Source: Phoronis australis
Taxonomy: Eukaryota; Phoronida; Phoronidae
Direction of reading: 5' to 3'
Assembly (NCBI GenBank): GCA_002633005.1
Contig: NMRA01000966.1
Coordinates: 22,810 to 86,809 of the forward strand
DNA length: 64,000 bases
Program-made: the position numbers and the translations under genes
The notes under the pieces: generated by a model
Database searches by the model: none
What the model saw: the letters and a program-made list of their open reading frames with translations, nothing else
Told to the model about the DNA's origin: nothing
In this document: positions 1 to 12,798 of the stretch, in pieces
How positions within the stretch are numbered: position 1 is the stretch's first letter
Layout: each line of letters begins with the position of its first letter

Positions 1-164
1 ACCACCCGATTTAATTAGTCTTTTTTACCATCTTAATTGGTCTATATCCACATCGTCTCACACACAGTCGACCTTACCTTGCCAAGAGGTGTCGCGATAA
101 CCTGTAAGGAAGGTGAGAAATGACGCAGTGATGTAAGAGGTTCATCTGCAGAGTGAATGCCGCT

Positions 165-420
165 ATGTTGCGGTGCATCGTTCCCGCTTGCCCGAACTAT
201 GGAGCTGCGAGGAAAGCGGGCATATCGTTTTTTCGACTTCCTCGAGAACCCGAATTGCTTAGGAAGTGGCTCGCGGTAGTGAAGAATGAAAAGTATGCTG
301 TTAATAGCAAGTATGAGGCCATGAAACATCTCCGTGTCTGTGGCTGACATTTGGTCGACAGTGATTTCTCTGACGATTGCCGGGTTACCAAAGAACTATC
401 CATACGTTCCATTGCCTGTG
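165..420 (+). pseudogene. THAP-domain fragment, copy A (broken)
   Basis: From ATG 165 it reads MLRCIVPACPNYGAARKAGI then SFFRLPREPELLRKWLAVVK. This is the start of a C2CH THAP zinc finger (C-x4-C, F-x-R-LP, KW). An in-frame TGA follows VCG exactly where the CxxH half should be, and the same frame continues HLVDSDFSDDC as THAP domains normally do. THAP fingers occur in P-element transposases and their domesticated relatives. No downstream transposase domain is seen. A dead gene or transposon fragment is the likely reading. Confidence 0.7.
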
Positions 421-1302
421 CATGTTCATGGTTCCTTTCTATTATTTCTTGATCAGTGTATTCCAGTTCGAACTGATAGTCTGTGAAACCTAACGATCCA
501 CCTGTAAAGTCTTCGTCGGATGAGCTCTCGTCTAAGTCTGAGGATTACGAGTTGCAATGTTGACGTTCATTATTCTGCATTGAAATGAATTATTCTCACC
601 CTAACCAATGCTTATATGAAACTGAAACAAAGTCTGTCTCACTAGATACAATTTGTAATGTCTTTGGAGTATTTGTGAATGCAAATGTTTTGAGAAGCCA
701 GCAATGAATAAACCACCATACATTATTCAAATCATTGTTACTGTACAACTTTTGCCCTGACGGTTCTGTGGAAGGGGAACCTCAGTGATTTCGCGGCCCC
801 CGACAAGTATGTAGATTTTTAGTTTCATAACTAATTCACCAAAATAATTACGTGCACATTATTTCTTTCGCTCATTACTATAGTCTTTTCGTGACTAGAG
901 GTTTAGTTTCCAGCTAAAGCTCAGGTTTATGTTCGTGATGTCCATTCCCGCCGTTGGCCGCGACAAGCCTGATCGGGTTCCGAGCCACTCAGGCTAGGAT
1001 AACCAGCGTTTTGTGTGTTTAGAACTGAAAAAAGTCGCTAGTCTAAAATTACAACAGACAGCCTTATTTTCCTGTTTGTATTTCACGGAAGAATGATTCG
1101 AATTTATCACCAAACAAACCCAAACTACCGCGATCGACCATGGTAAATTGGGCTACCGAACTCTGTTGGCTGTGGTACGTTCAAATGCCTATAAATCCGT
1201 AACAGTGAAATAAAACAATGTATTTCTAAGGGTTTTACATCCAATTTTGATGATTTATTGGTGTAACATGATGAATTCAAGCAACAAGTTAACAGTAAGC
1301 AT

Positions 1303-2234
1303 GTTGTGAACGCCTGCCCATACCAAAAAAAAGCCTTCCTGCAAACACTTGCCGCAAGCTTGCCGCAAAGTTGCGGCAAGCGCCGCAAAGTTGCGGCAAG
1401 CTTGCTGCAAAAGTTTCTGCAAACCAGCCGCAAACACGTAGAATCAACTCTGACCAAAGAGTGGATGCAAATTTCCTGCAACCCAGCCGCAAACATTGCC
1501 GCAAACTTGCGGCAAGCATGCCGCAAACATGCAGCAAACTTTTACCATGCAAATGAAGTTAGCCGCAAGCTTGCAGCAAACATCTCTATGTCCTTATATG
1601 GAACAGTTCCTGCAACCCAGCTGCACACATTGCTGCAAGCTTGCCGCAAACATCTCTATGGATATGGAACAGTTCCTGCAACCCAGCCGCACACATTACT
1701 GCAAGCTTGCCGCAAACATCTTCATGGGGTTATATAGAAGTTTCTGCGAACCACCATAAAAAATATTGGATGCAAAACTACAACATACTTGAATTGTGGC
1801 ATGAATAATTTATTGTAGAAATGCCAGCTGACAAATACATAANAGTCGAACTTTTGCTCTTCTGCTCATGTATGAACAGACAGTTAAACTTGTGTTCAAT
1901 AGTTTGAGTGCAGACTGAGGATGCGTATGACTGAAGGTGATGGCAGCTAAAACACCTACCAGTAGTTAAATATACAATATGCTAATCTTATTTTGTGCCC
2001 AATAGTTACCATGCATTTAACCAAAATAGAAATTTGTTGTTCCTATTGTGAATCAAACAGTCAGAGAGCGATGTGAAAATTGACACAAACTTAAGTTTTA
2101 CAGTCTCAATTAAGTGATTATTTTGAAGGACTGGTTACATGTAACTTGACAATGTTTTGGAAACTAGTTGATTAGTGGTCTCAACCCTGCTGCAAGCTTG
2201 CGGCAAACATGGTCTTTTGGTATGGGTGAACAGA
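1303..2234. mobile_element. Non-autonomous inverted-repeat element inside copy A
   Basis: Left end GTGAACGCCTGCCCATACCA at 1306 pairs with GGTATGGGTGAAC near 2219-2231 on the other strand, and both ends carry GCAAGCTTGC/GCCGCAAAC blocks just inside. Copy B lacks the segment, which shows it as an insertion. No transposase is seen. Superfamily unknown. Confidence 0.6.
1335..1735. repeat. GCCGCAAAC-rich degenerate repeat array
   Basis: Dozens of short units of the type GCCGCAAAC, GCGGCAAGC and CTGCAAACC in both orientations, ending in two clearer units of about 66-72 bp (ATATGGAACAGTTCCTGCAA at 1597 and 1664). The open frames here are repeat artefacts, not genes. Subterminal array of the element at 1303-2234. 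Confidence 0.7.
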
Positions 2235-2399
2235 CTGCGTTCAGACCGATTACGAATTATTGGTTAATTTCAACACCTCCGTCTGCCGTCAGGTGTCGGG
2301 TAAAACAACTGAACTTGCTGTTATAGAGTGGAAGTACTCGATCTAAATTGATACAAAAAAGGTTGTTTTTTGGGTGGCATTCTCCTTTAATGCATCATT

Positions 2400-3125
2400 A
2401 GAAGAGTTCATGTCATTTTTCAATCTACCTTGCCCCCTGGGGTCAGGGGGGACTTAGCTTTTTGAGTATTTGTCAAAGTCAAAGAGCATTTCTTGATGAT
2501 ATCTGGGTAACCGATGATTTCATTGAAACTTGACACAGAGGTAATGATGAGATTGCGCCGGCGCCTTGTGATTTTAAAGCAGATTCGACCACTGCAACGC
2601 TTCCTAGTAGCCATTGTGTGGGAGAGTGTTTCTAGATAATATGTTGAGAACAGAGTGAAGGATGTCAATGAAAGATTTGATTATAGCCATCTGGCGGCAT
2701 CATTAAATTCTCGGGAGCATTTGACCACTGTAGCACTAGTAGCTATAATTTTGTTTTCGACATCAGGCTTTTGAGGTGCTTGTTTGGAGGAATATTATAT
2801 CTAGGGAACTAATCAAGGAATTGAGATAAAACTTGGCTCAGAGGTATATGATGTCCATGCATCACAACCATTTCATTTTTGGGCCAGTTCGATCACTGTA
2901 GCATCTCAGTCCTCAGTGGCCATTTTGGAGTTGGGTATTTCCAAATGATAATAATGTAGATATATGATTGGTGTATTTAATGAAAGTTGACACTTTAAGT
3001 GAGGTAGTATGTGAAGTCTCTGTAATGACACCATTGAATTTTCAGGCACATTTGGCCACTGCAACACCTCGTAGTGGCCATTTTGTTCCCGACAAAGACA
3101 TTTGCAAGTATCTTTTGTGGTTAGA
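2400..3125. repeat. Diverged tandem repeats, about 136-168 bp apart
   Basis: A core like CCACTGCAACACCTCGTAG followed by TGGCCATTTTG recurs at about 2589, 2725, 2893 and 3056, with shared ACTTGACAC and ATATCT blocks between. The core resembles that of the array at 15.1-16.4 kb. Confidence 0.55.
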
Positions 3126-3330
3126 AGTGTTTCTGGATGGTATCTAGAGAACCAATTAAAGGAGAATGCCACCCGATTTAATTAGTCTTTTTACCGTCTT
3201 AATCAGTCTATATCCACATCACCTCGTATACGGTTAATCGTACCTCGCCGAGAGGTGTCGCGTTAACCTGTGAGGAAGGTAAGAAATGACACAGGGACGT
3301 CAGTGGTTCTTCTGCAGAGTGAGTGCCGCT

Positions 3331-3515
3331 ATGGTGTGGTGTATCGTTCCCACTTGTGCGAACTATGAAGCTGCGAGAGAAACGGGTATATCATTTTTTT
3401 CGATTTACTCGAGAGTCCATAATTCTTCGGAAGTGGCTCGCAGTAGTGAAGAATGAAAAGTACGCCATTAATACCAAGTATGAGACCGGGAAACTTCTCA
3501 GTGGCCTGCATTTCG
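3331..3515 (+). pseudogene. THAP-domain fragment, copy B (frameshifted)
   Basis: Paralogue of the copy at 165. It starts MVWCIVPTCANYEAARETGI then SFF, after which an extra T in the poly-T run shifts the frame; RKWLAVVKNEKYAIN follows in the next frame. The second zinc-ligand cysteine is replaced (LLSGLHF where a C-x2-H pair is expected). Both defects argue against function. Confidence 0.68.
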
Positions 3516-4890
3516 TCAGATCGGTAGTTAATCAGTTTTTGATTATGGGGAATTGTAGTTGGCCATGAAAACATAAACAATTACAATTAATTCAAGGCAT
3601 GAGAACATAACGGTTTATATAACCTGTTTGATGACTGATTCGTTCGTGAGGCTTCTGTTTGGTCCTCTGGGTGTTGGATGTTTTCGCTAGTTCTTTTTCT
3701 CAGCCCTAAAAAACGTCGTAATCCGATCGTATGTCTATGGAGATGCGGTGGAAAATCAGGATGGTCCGTGGGACACATCTGCACTTCTCCAAGAAGGCGT
3801 TTCACTTGCAGAATTTTGTGGCGGCAAATGCGTCAGTGGTTTCCATTAACATGCAGTTAGCTCACTAACACCATGACTAGTCATTCTAACGGTTTTCGGA
3901 ACCATGCGCTCACCCAGCCTAAAAAAATGGGGGGGCTCAAATTTTTGAGAATGTGTACCTTTTACTAATCCTTAGATATATGACTTGTGCATTTGCTGAA
4001 TTTTGGTAGTTCCTGGCTTTTTAGTGGACTTTTGTCTCGTGTTCTACTTTTTTCAGAGTTTTGTTTTTCAGAGGTGGGCCTTTTTGCCCTCTTCGCCCCC
4101 CTGGGTGCGTGCATAGGAACTATCCATATGTTCTGTAGTCTGTGCATGTTTACGGAGCCTCTCAATCATTTCTTGTATTCCGGTTCGAACTGATAGACTG
4201 TGAAACCTAATGATCGACCTGTGAAGTCTTCATTGGATTAGCGGTCGTCTAAGATTGCGAGTTTCCACGTTGACGTTTATTATTGTACGTTATGTTTCAA
4301 AATGAATTATTCTCACCCTAACCAATGCTTATATAAAACTGAGACAAATTGTCAAAGTCTGTCTCATTAGATACAATTTGTAGTGTCTTGGAGTGTTCGT
4401 GAGTGCAAATGTTTTGAAAAGCCTCAAGCAATGAATAAATCATTGCGTTACCAGCTTTAGATGCAATAAACTAATTGTCTGAGCACCAAGGCTGTGTGAG
4501 GGCATGCTAATTCAGTGTTTGCAGACAGAAAGCTGTTGTGAAACAGTAACTTGATTTTATATCCTATGGTCAGATGCTGGGGGAATCTCTGTTTAGATAT
4601 TCATATACATAATCGAATCATTGTTACTGTACAACTTTTACCGTGACGGTTCTGTTCCTGATGTCTTCAGTCGGCCGCAATGGGCCTCAGGTTCCGAACC
4701 ACAGGCCGGGATGACAAGCGTTTTGTGTGTTTAGAACTGAAAAAATCGCAAGTCTAAAGTTACAACACAGAGTAATATGTTCTTTTGTCTATATTTCACG
4801 GACAAATAATTTGAATACTGACCCCAAACTCCTGCGACCGACCTTGGTAAATTGGCCTACCGAACTCTGTAGGCTACGGTACGTTCAAGT

Positions 4891-5060
4891 CATAGGCAGA
4901 TTTGGGGGGGGGGCAGGCCCCCCCTTGGCTGCCGCAAAACAAAAACAGCAAGAGTGTGAGAAAATATTGAGCTTACTAATGAAATCCAGCAAATAACATA
5001 CGACTGGAACAAGATTTAACAATGTGTGCAGTTATTTTGAGTGTCCGAGTCAGGCCGGTT
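4891..5060 (+). mobile_element. hAT-like 5' end fragment
   Basis: CATAGGCAGATTTGGGGGGG, then ACAGCAAGAGTGTGAGAAAA and TATTGAGCTTACTAAT. The same order of blocks is found on the minus strand at 50632-50340 and about 36235-35961. The terminal GGCGGATYTAGG-type sequence is typical of hAT elements. Confidence 0.5.
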
Positions 5061-5922
5061 TCCGTTTTTTTGTTTGTTTTGTTTTGTCTTCTCTTTAAAT
5101 TTTAGCAAAATGTCCATATTCCCAGAATTTCAGGCCCCCCTTTATCGAATTTTGATGATTTATTGGTGTAAAATGATGAATTCAAGTGTTTAGCCGACAC
5201 CAGTAAGCATGTTGTGAATCTTTGCATAGTGGTATGATATCTAGAGATTGATTGACAGATTTCATTGAAACTTGAGTTAGAGTTATATGATTACAGGCCC
5301 GTAGAAAGGAAAAAATTATTGGGGGGCTGACTTTGCCAACCTACCCCCCTTGCTATCGTCACCCGTCCTGCCCCCTCCCCCCATTCTCTGAATGTCATCA
5401 TATTTGTACCGACCCCCATCCCCCACACTCGCCATAGGTGTGGGGGTGCAACCAACAGGATTTGAGTAACCGTAAACCAACAAAGATTCACGAAGAGTGA
5501 GAATGGGTCTAGGCCCCAGCGCACTCAGACGGGTAGGTAGGAGCTGCCTGAAGTAACTATAGATGGGTCAAAGGTCAAGGTTCCGTTTATTATGATCCAG
5601 TTTCGGGAAAACTTCATTTTATTATGGCCATTCTTTGAAGTAATTTTTGGAAAGGCGATGTCCCGAGGTGCCAGTGAGATATGAGTGCCTTTGTGGCCGT
5701 TTCAGAATCCCTTGATGAAACACAGCCAGTTAAATACAGTTTCTGGTTGATAGGAGCAAACGATTCAGTTTTGAAGGACAAAAATTCATTGCGCAATACT
5801 ACTGGAAACCAAAAACATGAAGGAAGTTCAACCTTTCCAAGTTGATGACCAATATGTTTGATTTTATTTAAGAACTTTAACTTCGTTTTCAATTTACGGT
5901 TTGTAAACTTAAACCCAGTAAT

Positions 5923-8483
5923 CTACCGTAAACGTTCGGGTTAATGCCCATGCTCACTTAACCACCCATCCCTACGTTAGGTGGATTTTCGATTTAACCG
6001 CCCATTGCTCGGTTAAGCGCCCCTCTGCAATTTTTGAAGATTTCCGGTTAAGCGCCCACTTCTTGGTTAAGCGCTCACTTCTCGGTTAAGCGCCCATCCC
6101 CGACTTTTGAAGATTGATACGCGCGATTACCTATTTTTAGATAAAAATCTATGATAATAAAGAATGCAATGACAGAGTCGAAGACAGTGGTTTGGCTATG
6201 TGATTACAAGTAACAAATTATTGTCCCGGGTCATGGATTTGCTTCAAAATGTAATACCTTGAACGCTTTGTCACTTTATTTTCTTCCCATGTTCGCAAAA
6301 CTAAGAACTCGGCTTCAATACCTACAATTTCAGCGGTGCCATCTGCCGCGCTAAGTTTCCGTCTGCAGTGCTCTGGTTAAAACATATATTCAGAAAAATA
6401 AAGCCAAAGAAAAGTGACACTGGTCTTGCCAACACTCCTAATTCTCTTTAGGTGGGAAGCTCTCGGATTTTGAAGAATTCCCTTAACTTTGTGAATATTG
6501 TTTCTACCTGCCTTTTTAGCCCTCCCGAATAATTTTGTTTCTTCACTGGCTAGTTTCAACGGGAACAAAATCTTTCCCATTCGAGTTTGAAATATCTTCG
6601 ACGTATGAAAATTGACCTATCTCCAGGATTTTGATTGATGGCTTATCTGACCATTTAGAACGCAGCATTATTGACGCACCTTCGTTTCCAAGCCGCCGTT
6701 TTACCCGACAAACAACACGTTTCCGGGTAAAACTTGTTTGTTAGTCGACATTACACAAGGCGGCGGAGCTTGCGATAGGTCAATTGGCAGCAGAGGGAGG
6801 GGGTGAACCCCTGGGGCCTAGGGAACATCAAGCCGCGAATTATCAGAACTGAGACTTCGCGTCGCAGTTTTGGGGTACGTTGTTTTTTTTTAAAGAGCCT
6901 GAGGCCCAAGTTCAGTGTCAAATAAACACCCGGTCAGCTTAAACCTACAGTCGAACTGCTGTTGCTGTTTTCTTTTGATGTGTGACTTTTGTGTGGTGCG
7001 TGCGCGGAAGTTCCCATGCTCTGGAGTGCAAGTTACCTTGACTGCACATGTGATTTGACAGGTGACTCATATGCGCGTGCTCAACCCCGGAAAGAAGGTC
7101 TTGAGAATCTGTTTGCCGCTGTCTTTTGCTGTAAAAAACGTTGCGCATATTGAACAGGCCGATTACTTGCCGACATTTCCAAGTCGCGATCGTTTGCGGG
7201 GACATTTCGCGCAAACAGCGGGACCGAACAGTGTCGCAGTACGATATTGTAGGTTATGTAATAGGATAGTCTGGAAATCTTGCATTTAAAATAAAAATGT
7301 GTTTTTCCACCACAAAATTTGGTAAGTTGATCGTTTAACAATGAATAGAAACATCGATGTTTTGTGACTTTTTATCACATATGTATGTCGTGGCCCATAC
7401 ATTGCAAATTTCAGGTCGCATGTTACGACTAAATACAAGATGACCAAAATCTCGGCTACCATTTTCAAAAATTCAGGTCGCCAATGCGACCTGCAGCTCG
7501 TTATGCCTTAGCGCTGAGTCCTGTTTCCAACAACACCGACTCAGTAAGGAGGCTTTGCTCGTTGGAACAAACCACTGGAGCCGGTTACCCGAATAATGGG
7601 GGCTTCGTCTTTGAATTATTTTTACCGACTCCGGTACTTGTGTATGAACTATTAACTTCTTTCTCAGACTCTACCATATGGTTTCATTAGACTCATCCCA
7701 TTCATAGTGTTAGTATTTTTTAACATTAAAATCTTAAGCACTTTTTTGAGTAATGCCTTTGCGGTAACTTTTGATTGACGATTGGCTTATATCTGCCAAC
7801 CTCCGCCGGGCGGTCAAAATAAAACAGCTGTAGAACCTTACGTTGAAAATGTCATTGAATCACGGAGTCTCAACCATAAACATCCCAAACGCAAAAACAC
7901 CTGAATTAGTTTTTCAAACTTTAATTACAAATAATTTTAAACTGCTCTCTAACTCAGAACTTGACAACTAACTCGTGACTGCTGTAACCTGCGCAGCACG
8001 TGAAGCTTGCACGCGCACACTTTGCACTGTCACCACGTCAGTGAGGATAGTTACTATCCAAGTGGAGTGCTGCATAGTCGTCTGCGCTCTACAGGTACAG
8101 CTCTAACAAGACGGCAGAACAGCACGGGCTATTACTCAGCAATTTAAATTTGTAAATTTAACTGAAACAATTAATCTGAGGGCAACAGAACCTTTGTTGG
8201 GATCATCCGCTGTTATGGCATTTTTACCGTCATTTGGCGACGTGGCGAAAGCTCGGAAAAGTGCTATGCGTTCCAACTACGTGTGGGGACTGGGATCATG
8301 AGGTAAGATTAACCGCCCTAGGCAGTTGTCTGTCGTAATAAGTGCCCATGTTCGGTTAACCGCCCACCCCTGATTTCTTGAAATTTCATGTTTAAGCGCC
8401 CATGTCTGGTTAACCGCCCACCCCCAAATTTTTGGGTTTGCCAATTTAACCGCCCAGGGCGTTAACCCGAACGTTTACGGTAG
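5923..8483. mobile_element. 2.56-kb DNA transposon with TTAACCGCCCA subterminal repeats
   Basis: Terminal inverted repeats: CTACCGTAAACGTTCGGGTT at 5923 and its reverse complement ending at 8483, over 20 bp exact. Inside each end lies a cluster of TTAACCGCCCA / TTAAGCGCCCA (about 5940-6110 and 8310-8460). The interior has no open frame with recognisable transposase, so it is non-autonomous or dead. I see no clear target-site duplication. Superfamily not assigned. Confidence 0.75.
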
Positions 8484-8484
8484 T

Positions 8485-9150
8485 TCCTAAGCCAATAAAC
8501 AATTTATTTTCATTTGAATTTTGAGAACATTTTGGGACACATTGTTGAGCTGTCCGAAATTCATCAATTTTCTTGAGACTTATTTCAGATAGACAAAAAT
8601 CCTTTAGTGTACTTTTATAATTGGGGATCTGATGATAGATCGAATTTTCCCAATATCGGCCTGCAATTAAGTTCATTGAGGTATTGTCATTTCTTACAAG
8701 ATTAGCTTCTTATTGTCAAAAAAGTCATCTCTCAATCAGTCCACTTTCGTAGATACATAAACATGTAAATCAGAAATCAACAACCAAATCCATGAGCAAT
8801 GCGTTTACCTTGATTTAATGACTTAATTCCTTTTTGATCCCCTTTGACTGTAAACAACAGATCTAATGTATCGAAGTCAAAAAGCAATGCATTTATTGTC
8901 ATTTGAATTGTAATTATTTTTGGGAAGTGTCCAAATTTCATCACTGTTTTTGAGAGTTATTTTAGATAGGCAAAAAGCGTCCAAGTGCACTCTACTATTT
9001 GGGGCTTGGATTGTAGTTTTTTCATATTCAGGCTTCAACTAAATTCCCTGAATCGTCATCATTGTTTAAAAGGTTAGCTTCTAATTGCCAAAAATCACCT
9101 ATTAACCTGTCGATTTTCGAAGATACATAAACATGTAAATCAGAAACCAA
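8485..9150. repeat. Diverged tandem duplication, 370-bp period
   Basis: AGATACATAAACATGTAAAT at 8751 recurs at 9121, and the preceding blocks (TTATTTTCATTTGAATT / TTATTGTCATTTGAATT, TTAGCTTCT, GAGACTTATTT / GAGAGTTATTT) recur in the same order. Non-coding. Confidence 0.65.
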
Positions 9151-12100
9151 CGAATTTGTTGATCAAAACGGAATGTGATAAGCAATTTCCGCAGGCATGC
9201 TCTCAGATTTTTTATGGGTAACCGGGGGAATGGGAGATTGGGTATTCATAGTACGGTGTACTTTTGCTCTTTCAGAGGTACCTATAACGGTTCACAAGTT
9301 TAACTTGACCTCAAAAAAACGCTGAAATATTTGTTTAATTTGTTTATTATTGCAAGTATTTGGGTACACTCGTTGGACATGTACACCCCAGTGGTAGCCT
9401 CTACAGCAGTGTTTTCCACATGTGGGAATTCCTTACAAACAACTCATTTAGTAACCATATTCAAAAGAGATATTCTTGTGATAATATAGGAAAGAGTAAC
9501 ATTATTTTATAACTAACTATCGGAAATAGTAATTTTTTGTAATTAACAAACAGCGGTCTTCACGTTCTTTACAATTCCTGACTCCCTTTTGATGGCGATC
9601 AATCCTATTGTATTTTTTCACATTTTTGGTTGTTTGGGTCGAATGTCTTGATACTTCTGTGCTGTGCACGAGTGTTTTGTTTTTTGGTGAATTTCGAATC
9701 ACAACTTCCCTCATGAACATTTGTAGTGTTGGATTAATATGTATAGACGGACAAAGGGACATTTCTCCGAACTCATGACTCCACCGAGAGAGGGTCCCAT
9801 CTGAAATTGGGGCACCTTAATCATGAAAAGCTAAACAGTATTAAGCTTGGAAAAGAGTGACAGTTCATTCCATCATCGTGTGGTCAGACGACGGTGCAGG
9901 AAGTGACCTGCTTCAGCATGAAAGTTGGTTGCATGCACAATGTCACAAAAAAGGAAAATATACGTAATCGAGTCCAACATTGGGTCCTCTCTCCGTGAGC
10001 GTACCCTATAAGAATTTGTCAATAGAAACATAAAAACTGTGGCCACTTGAATGTCATCAATGGCCTCCTTCAGACGTAGGGCCCCTCTATGTGAACATAT
10101 CTACATTTTCAAAAATCAAGAAATGTGCAGCAATTGGTGATATCTGTCAGGTCATCGATATACAATTTGAGAAAAAACCAACACTTGTCTCCGTTATCCC
10201 TTTCCAGAGAGGGATCCTCTGGAAAAATATGGTTTTGCAATCGCAAAATTGACTTATTGAATTTAAAAATCCAGTAAATTAATACGCTCCGATTTTTCGA
10301 AATATATGCATGAATCATTACGTGCATGTTTCCAAGTGCATTTAGACGACCTGTGCTGTGAAAGCGGAGACCCCCAACAACAATGTCCTGGCCAGGGTCC
10401 TCAAAAGGTAAACCATGCAGTGATACAGAGTTGTTAAATGTTGTCTTGACTTTTCTCTCTTATCTGCATTTAGCAGTCTTTCTTTTCTCGACTGTCCCCG
10501 CCCCACGCGTTTGTCAGTTGCCACGGTTTAACCCTGAAAATTTTTGGGGGGGCCTGTGCCTCCCCAGCCCCCCCCCCACCCCCCGCTTCCTACGGCCCTG
10601 GATTAGAATGCACCAGCACTATTTGATTTTCGGGCTGATTTGACTTACACTGCAGCACTTCCCAGTGGCAATGCACCATGGGTGCAATTGAATGCCCTCG
10701 CTTTGCTCTTCTTGTTCAGGCGTAGCTCACCTGAGTACAGCAATATTCTAAATAAATTCTACAAATTAGCAAATTACTGGGATTTCATGTAAGAATTAAT
10801 TTGTTAGTAGCATCAAGTATAATTATTCTATTAATTGGCCCCATAGCCGTTTCATTCTTTCAATGATAGATGTAATAAAGTTGCTGCTCTTTTGACAGAA
10901 AGTGCAAAAGTTGCTTATGAGTTGTTCAGCTGAGAGAGATAGGCAGAATCGCGCTGTTTAAAATCGCTCTGTTTGAAATCGCTCAGAGAAGTGTCGTTGA
11001 TTAGTGTGTACATGAACTCAATCAGGCGTTGCCACTCAGAGAACATGACACACAGATAAATTGTGGTCATTTTATCTAATATTGAGACTAAGTGATGACT
11101 GCCTTCATGACTCTGGGGGATTGCTTGACCACAAAAACAATGTGTAAAAAGTTGCTTTTGACTGTGTTTTTATGCCTTGCGTGATGCATTGTATAACACC
11201 GGTTGTTCTTGGAGAAATTCAAAAGATTTCTCAAAATCGATCCTTATCTCGTTGAAAGGGGTTGTTTACTGCATGCTTGTTTATTTGTTTCAACACTGTG
11301 GCATGTTGACTGACTCGCAAACAAAAGCAAATGGTGACTGAACTTATCACAACCGAGGTAGAACAATGACTGACTCGACAGCTCCCACAGTCAGACTATA
11401 TGAAAAGAAATTGGCGCTAAATTCTTGCCTCCCAAAACGTCATTTCTGGAGTAGAGAACGAATAATTAATTAAATTACGAAAAGCTATAATTAAGTGAAA
11501 AATATGTCTGGGATAATCCACGAACCTTATTTTTGCTAAAAATGTCACGAAAAAAGGTTGCCTTTGCCGTAAAGGATAATCTTGGTGTAGCAAGTCTGTA
11601 AATAGCCGTGGTGCAAAGCTGTATACTAAATATACATATATCAATATAATAGTAATACAGTATAATATGCTGATTTTGTATATTATATAATTGTATATGT
11701 ATTTTGACGATACTCTTCATACAGCTTGCTCAGGCTGTCTGTAAATGCATATTCTTATGGCAAGGATACTGATGTGTGTCTGAGTAGCAGACAAGAATTT
11801 GTAGGCTGAGGCCATTTCTGGAAGTGTGGCACCATATTTGTTGTGGGGGAATGGCATGGTACTCTGAACATCATGTGATGTTTGGGATCGGAATTTTTAA
11901 CCCATACCACAATGCATTTGCTGTTATGAGCAGTTCAGTCGTTTGGTAACTATAGGGAACAGAGATGTCCTGACAGCAGATCTACCTAGACTTTGTGATG
12001 CCGTACAATGATAGGTTGACATAGCTTGAGCTGGATAATTAACAGTAAAATCTCACCAATTTAGGACGCAATATGGCCGACAAGTAAAATTCCATTTTAT

Positions 12101-12706
12101 CAGTTTTCCATGCAACATATGCAGCTCCAGTTTAAGTATTTATCTATGTTCATGTTTTGTACCATGCAGACAAAAATAAAAAGTGAATTTTCTGGCAATT
12201 ATTTATGTCCAAAATTGGTAAGATTGTATCATAATAAGGGTAAGTCACTTTCAAGGGTTGCGGCATTTTGAGAAGTTATAGTTTGACACCCATTATTCAG
12301 GGGAGAAAACTTGTTCTCAAAATGCGGGGACCCTGTGGGTGACTGTTGTAAGAATAACATTCAGTGCGTACAGCTTAATAAAAGAGTCTTTGGAAAAGCA
12401 ATGCAAGCCTGTGCTGGCTTTGGAAATACAATTGAATACCAGACTGGCAGTGGTGAACAGTGGAGTTGCTGGGTAAATGCCAGGTGGATCAGTGCAGCAT
12501 TGTGGGTAAATAGTGATGGACTTCAATAGTGGTGCTGTTTTTTAAAACAAGAATGTTTACATGTTCAAGGAGTATGAAGTTTTCGTTCATTAACTGCCAT
12601 TCATAATTTTTGCTTTCATAATTACAGTGCTTTTTAGGACAATCGTTGTTCATGAAACCGATATTTGATCATTTGTTCTGATCTCATGGTTATGTTCTTT
12701 TTCCAG
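9151..12706. other. Intron or upstream DNA of DDX1 with no recognised gene
   Basis: No exon, RNA gene or complete element recognised. Holds a GC-skewed tract at 10540-10605 ending CTACGGCCCTGG that looks like an hAT-type terminus, a short CGCTCTGTTTGAAAT doublet near 10957-10985, and a 140-bp segment at 12043-12185 that is also present near 23590-23850. Given the missing DDX1 exons upstream, this is probably intron. Confidence 0.6.
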
Positions 12707-12798
12707 GGCCAAAAGCTCGGAATCACCAGTACTCATGTGTCTGCCTCCATGGCGACCGCAAACCATACGAGAGAAAGGAAAATTTGGAGAAATTTAAG
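12707..12798 (+). CDS. DDX1: DDX1 exon: start of helicase lobe 2
   Basis: 92 bp. Begins in phase with 2 bases of a split glycine codon after an AG acceptor (ttccag) and ends AAG|GTGATG. Encodes [19 protein letters not shown] followed by [11 protein letters not shown], which aligns residue for residue with the human segment before motif V. The exon that should precede it (FCRTKIDCDN block) is not visible upstream. Confidence 0.96.

Larger units (their letters stand above)
1..3168 (+). repeat. Tandem segmental duplication, copy A
   Basis: The sequence beginning CCACCCGATTTAATTAGTCT at base 3 recurs at 3170, giving a unit of 3167 bp. Matching landmarks between copies include the THAP fragment (165/3331), GTTCGAACTGATAG (467/4184), TTCTCACCCTAACCAATGC (594/4311), GCGTTTTGTGTGTTTAGAAC (1005/4719) and TTTTGATGATTTATTGGTGT (about 1245/5151). 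Copy A carries an insertion at 1303-2234. The window starts almost exactly at the repeat edge, so more copies may lie to the left. Confidence 0.85.
3169..5300 (+). repeat. Tandem segmental duplication, copy B (rearranged)
   Basis: Second copy of the unit at 1-3168, with about 600 bp of extra or diverged sequence at 3520-4110 and an hAT-like fragment at 4891-5060. Similarity fades after about 5220-5300, where the text rejoins a segment like 2500-2540 (gatttcattgaaacttga). Confidence 0.75.

Noticed and set aside
467-490. GTTCGAA sequence resembling a tRNA B box (also at 4184)
   Set aside because: No A box or cloverleaf can be drawn around it; it is part of the tandem duplication.
1125-1759. 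Several overlapping Ala/Cys/Lys-rich frames on both strands
   Set aside because: All are translations of the GCCGCAAAC repeat in different frames.
5295-10605. Possible single 5.3-kb hAT element from CAGGCCCGTAG (5295) to CTACGGCCCTGG (10605)
   Set aside because: Ends match over only about 10 bases next to poly-C/G runs, and the interval contains a separate element and unrelated repeats; independent termini are as likely.
12311-12529. 72-codon frame just before the first DDX1 exon
   Set aside because: Does not resemble the DDX1 segment that should precede (FCRTKIDCDN block), and the reverse strand is equally open.
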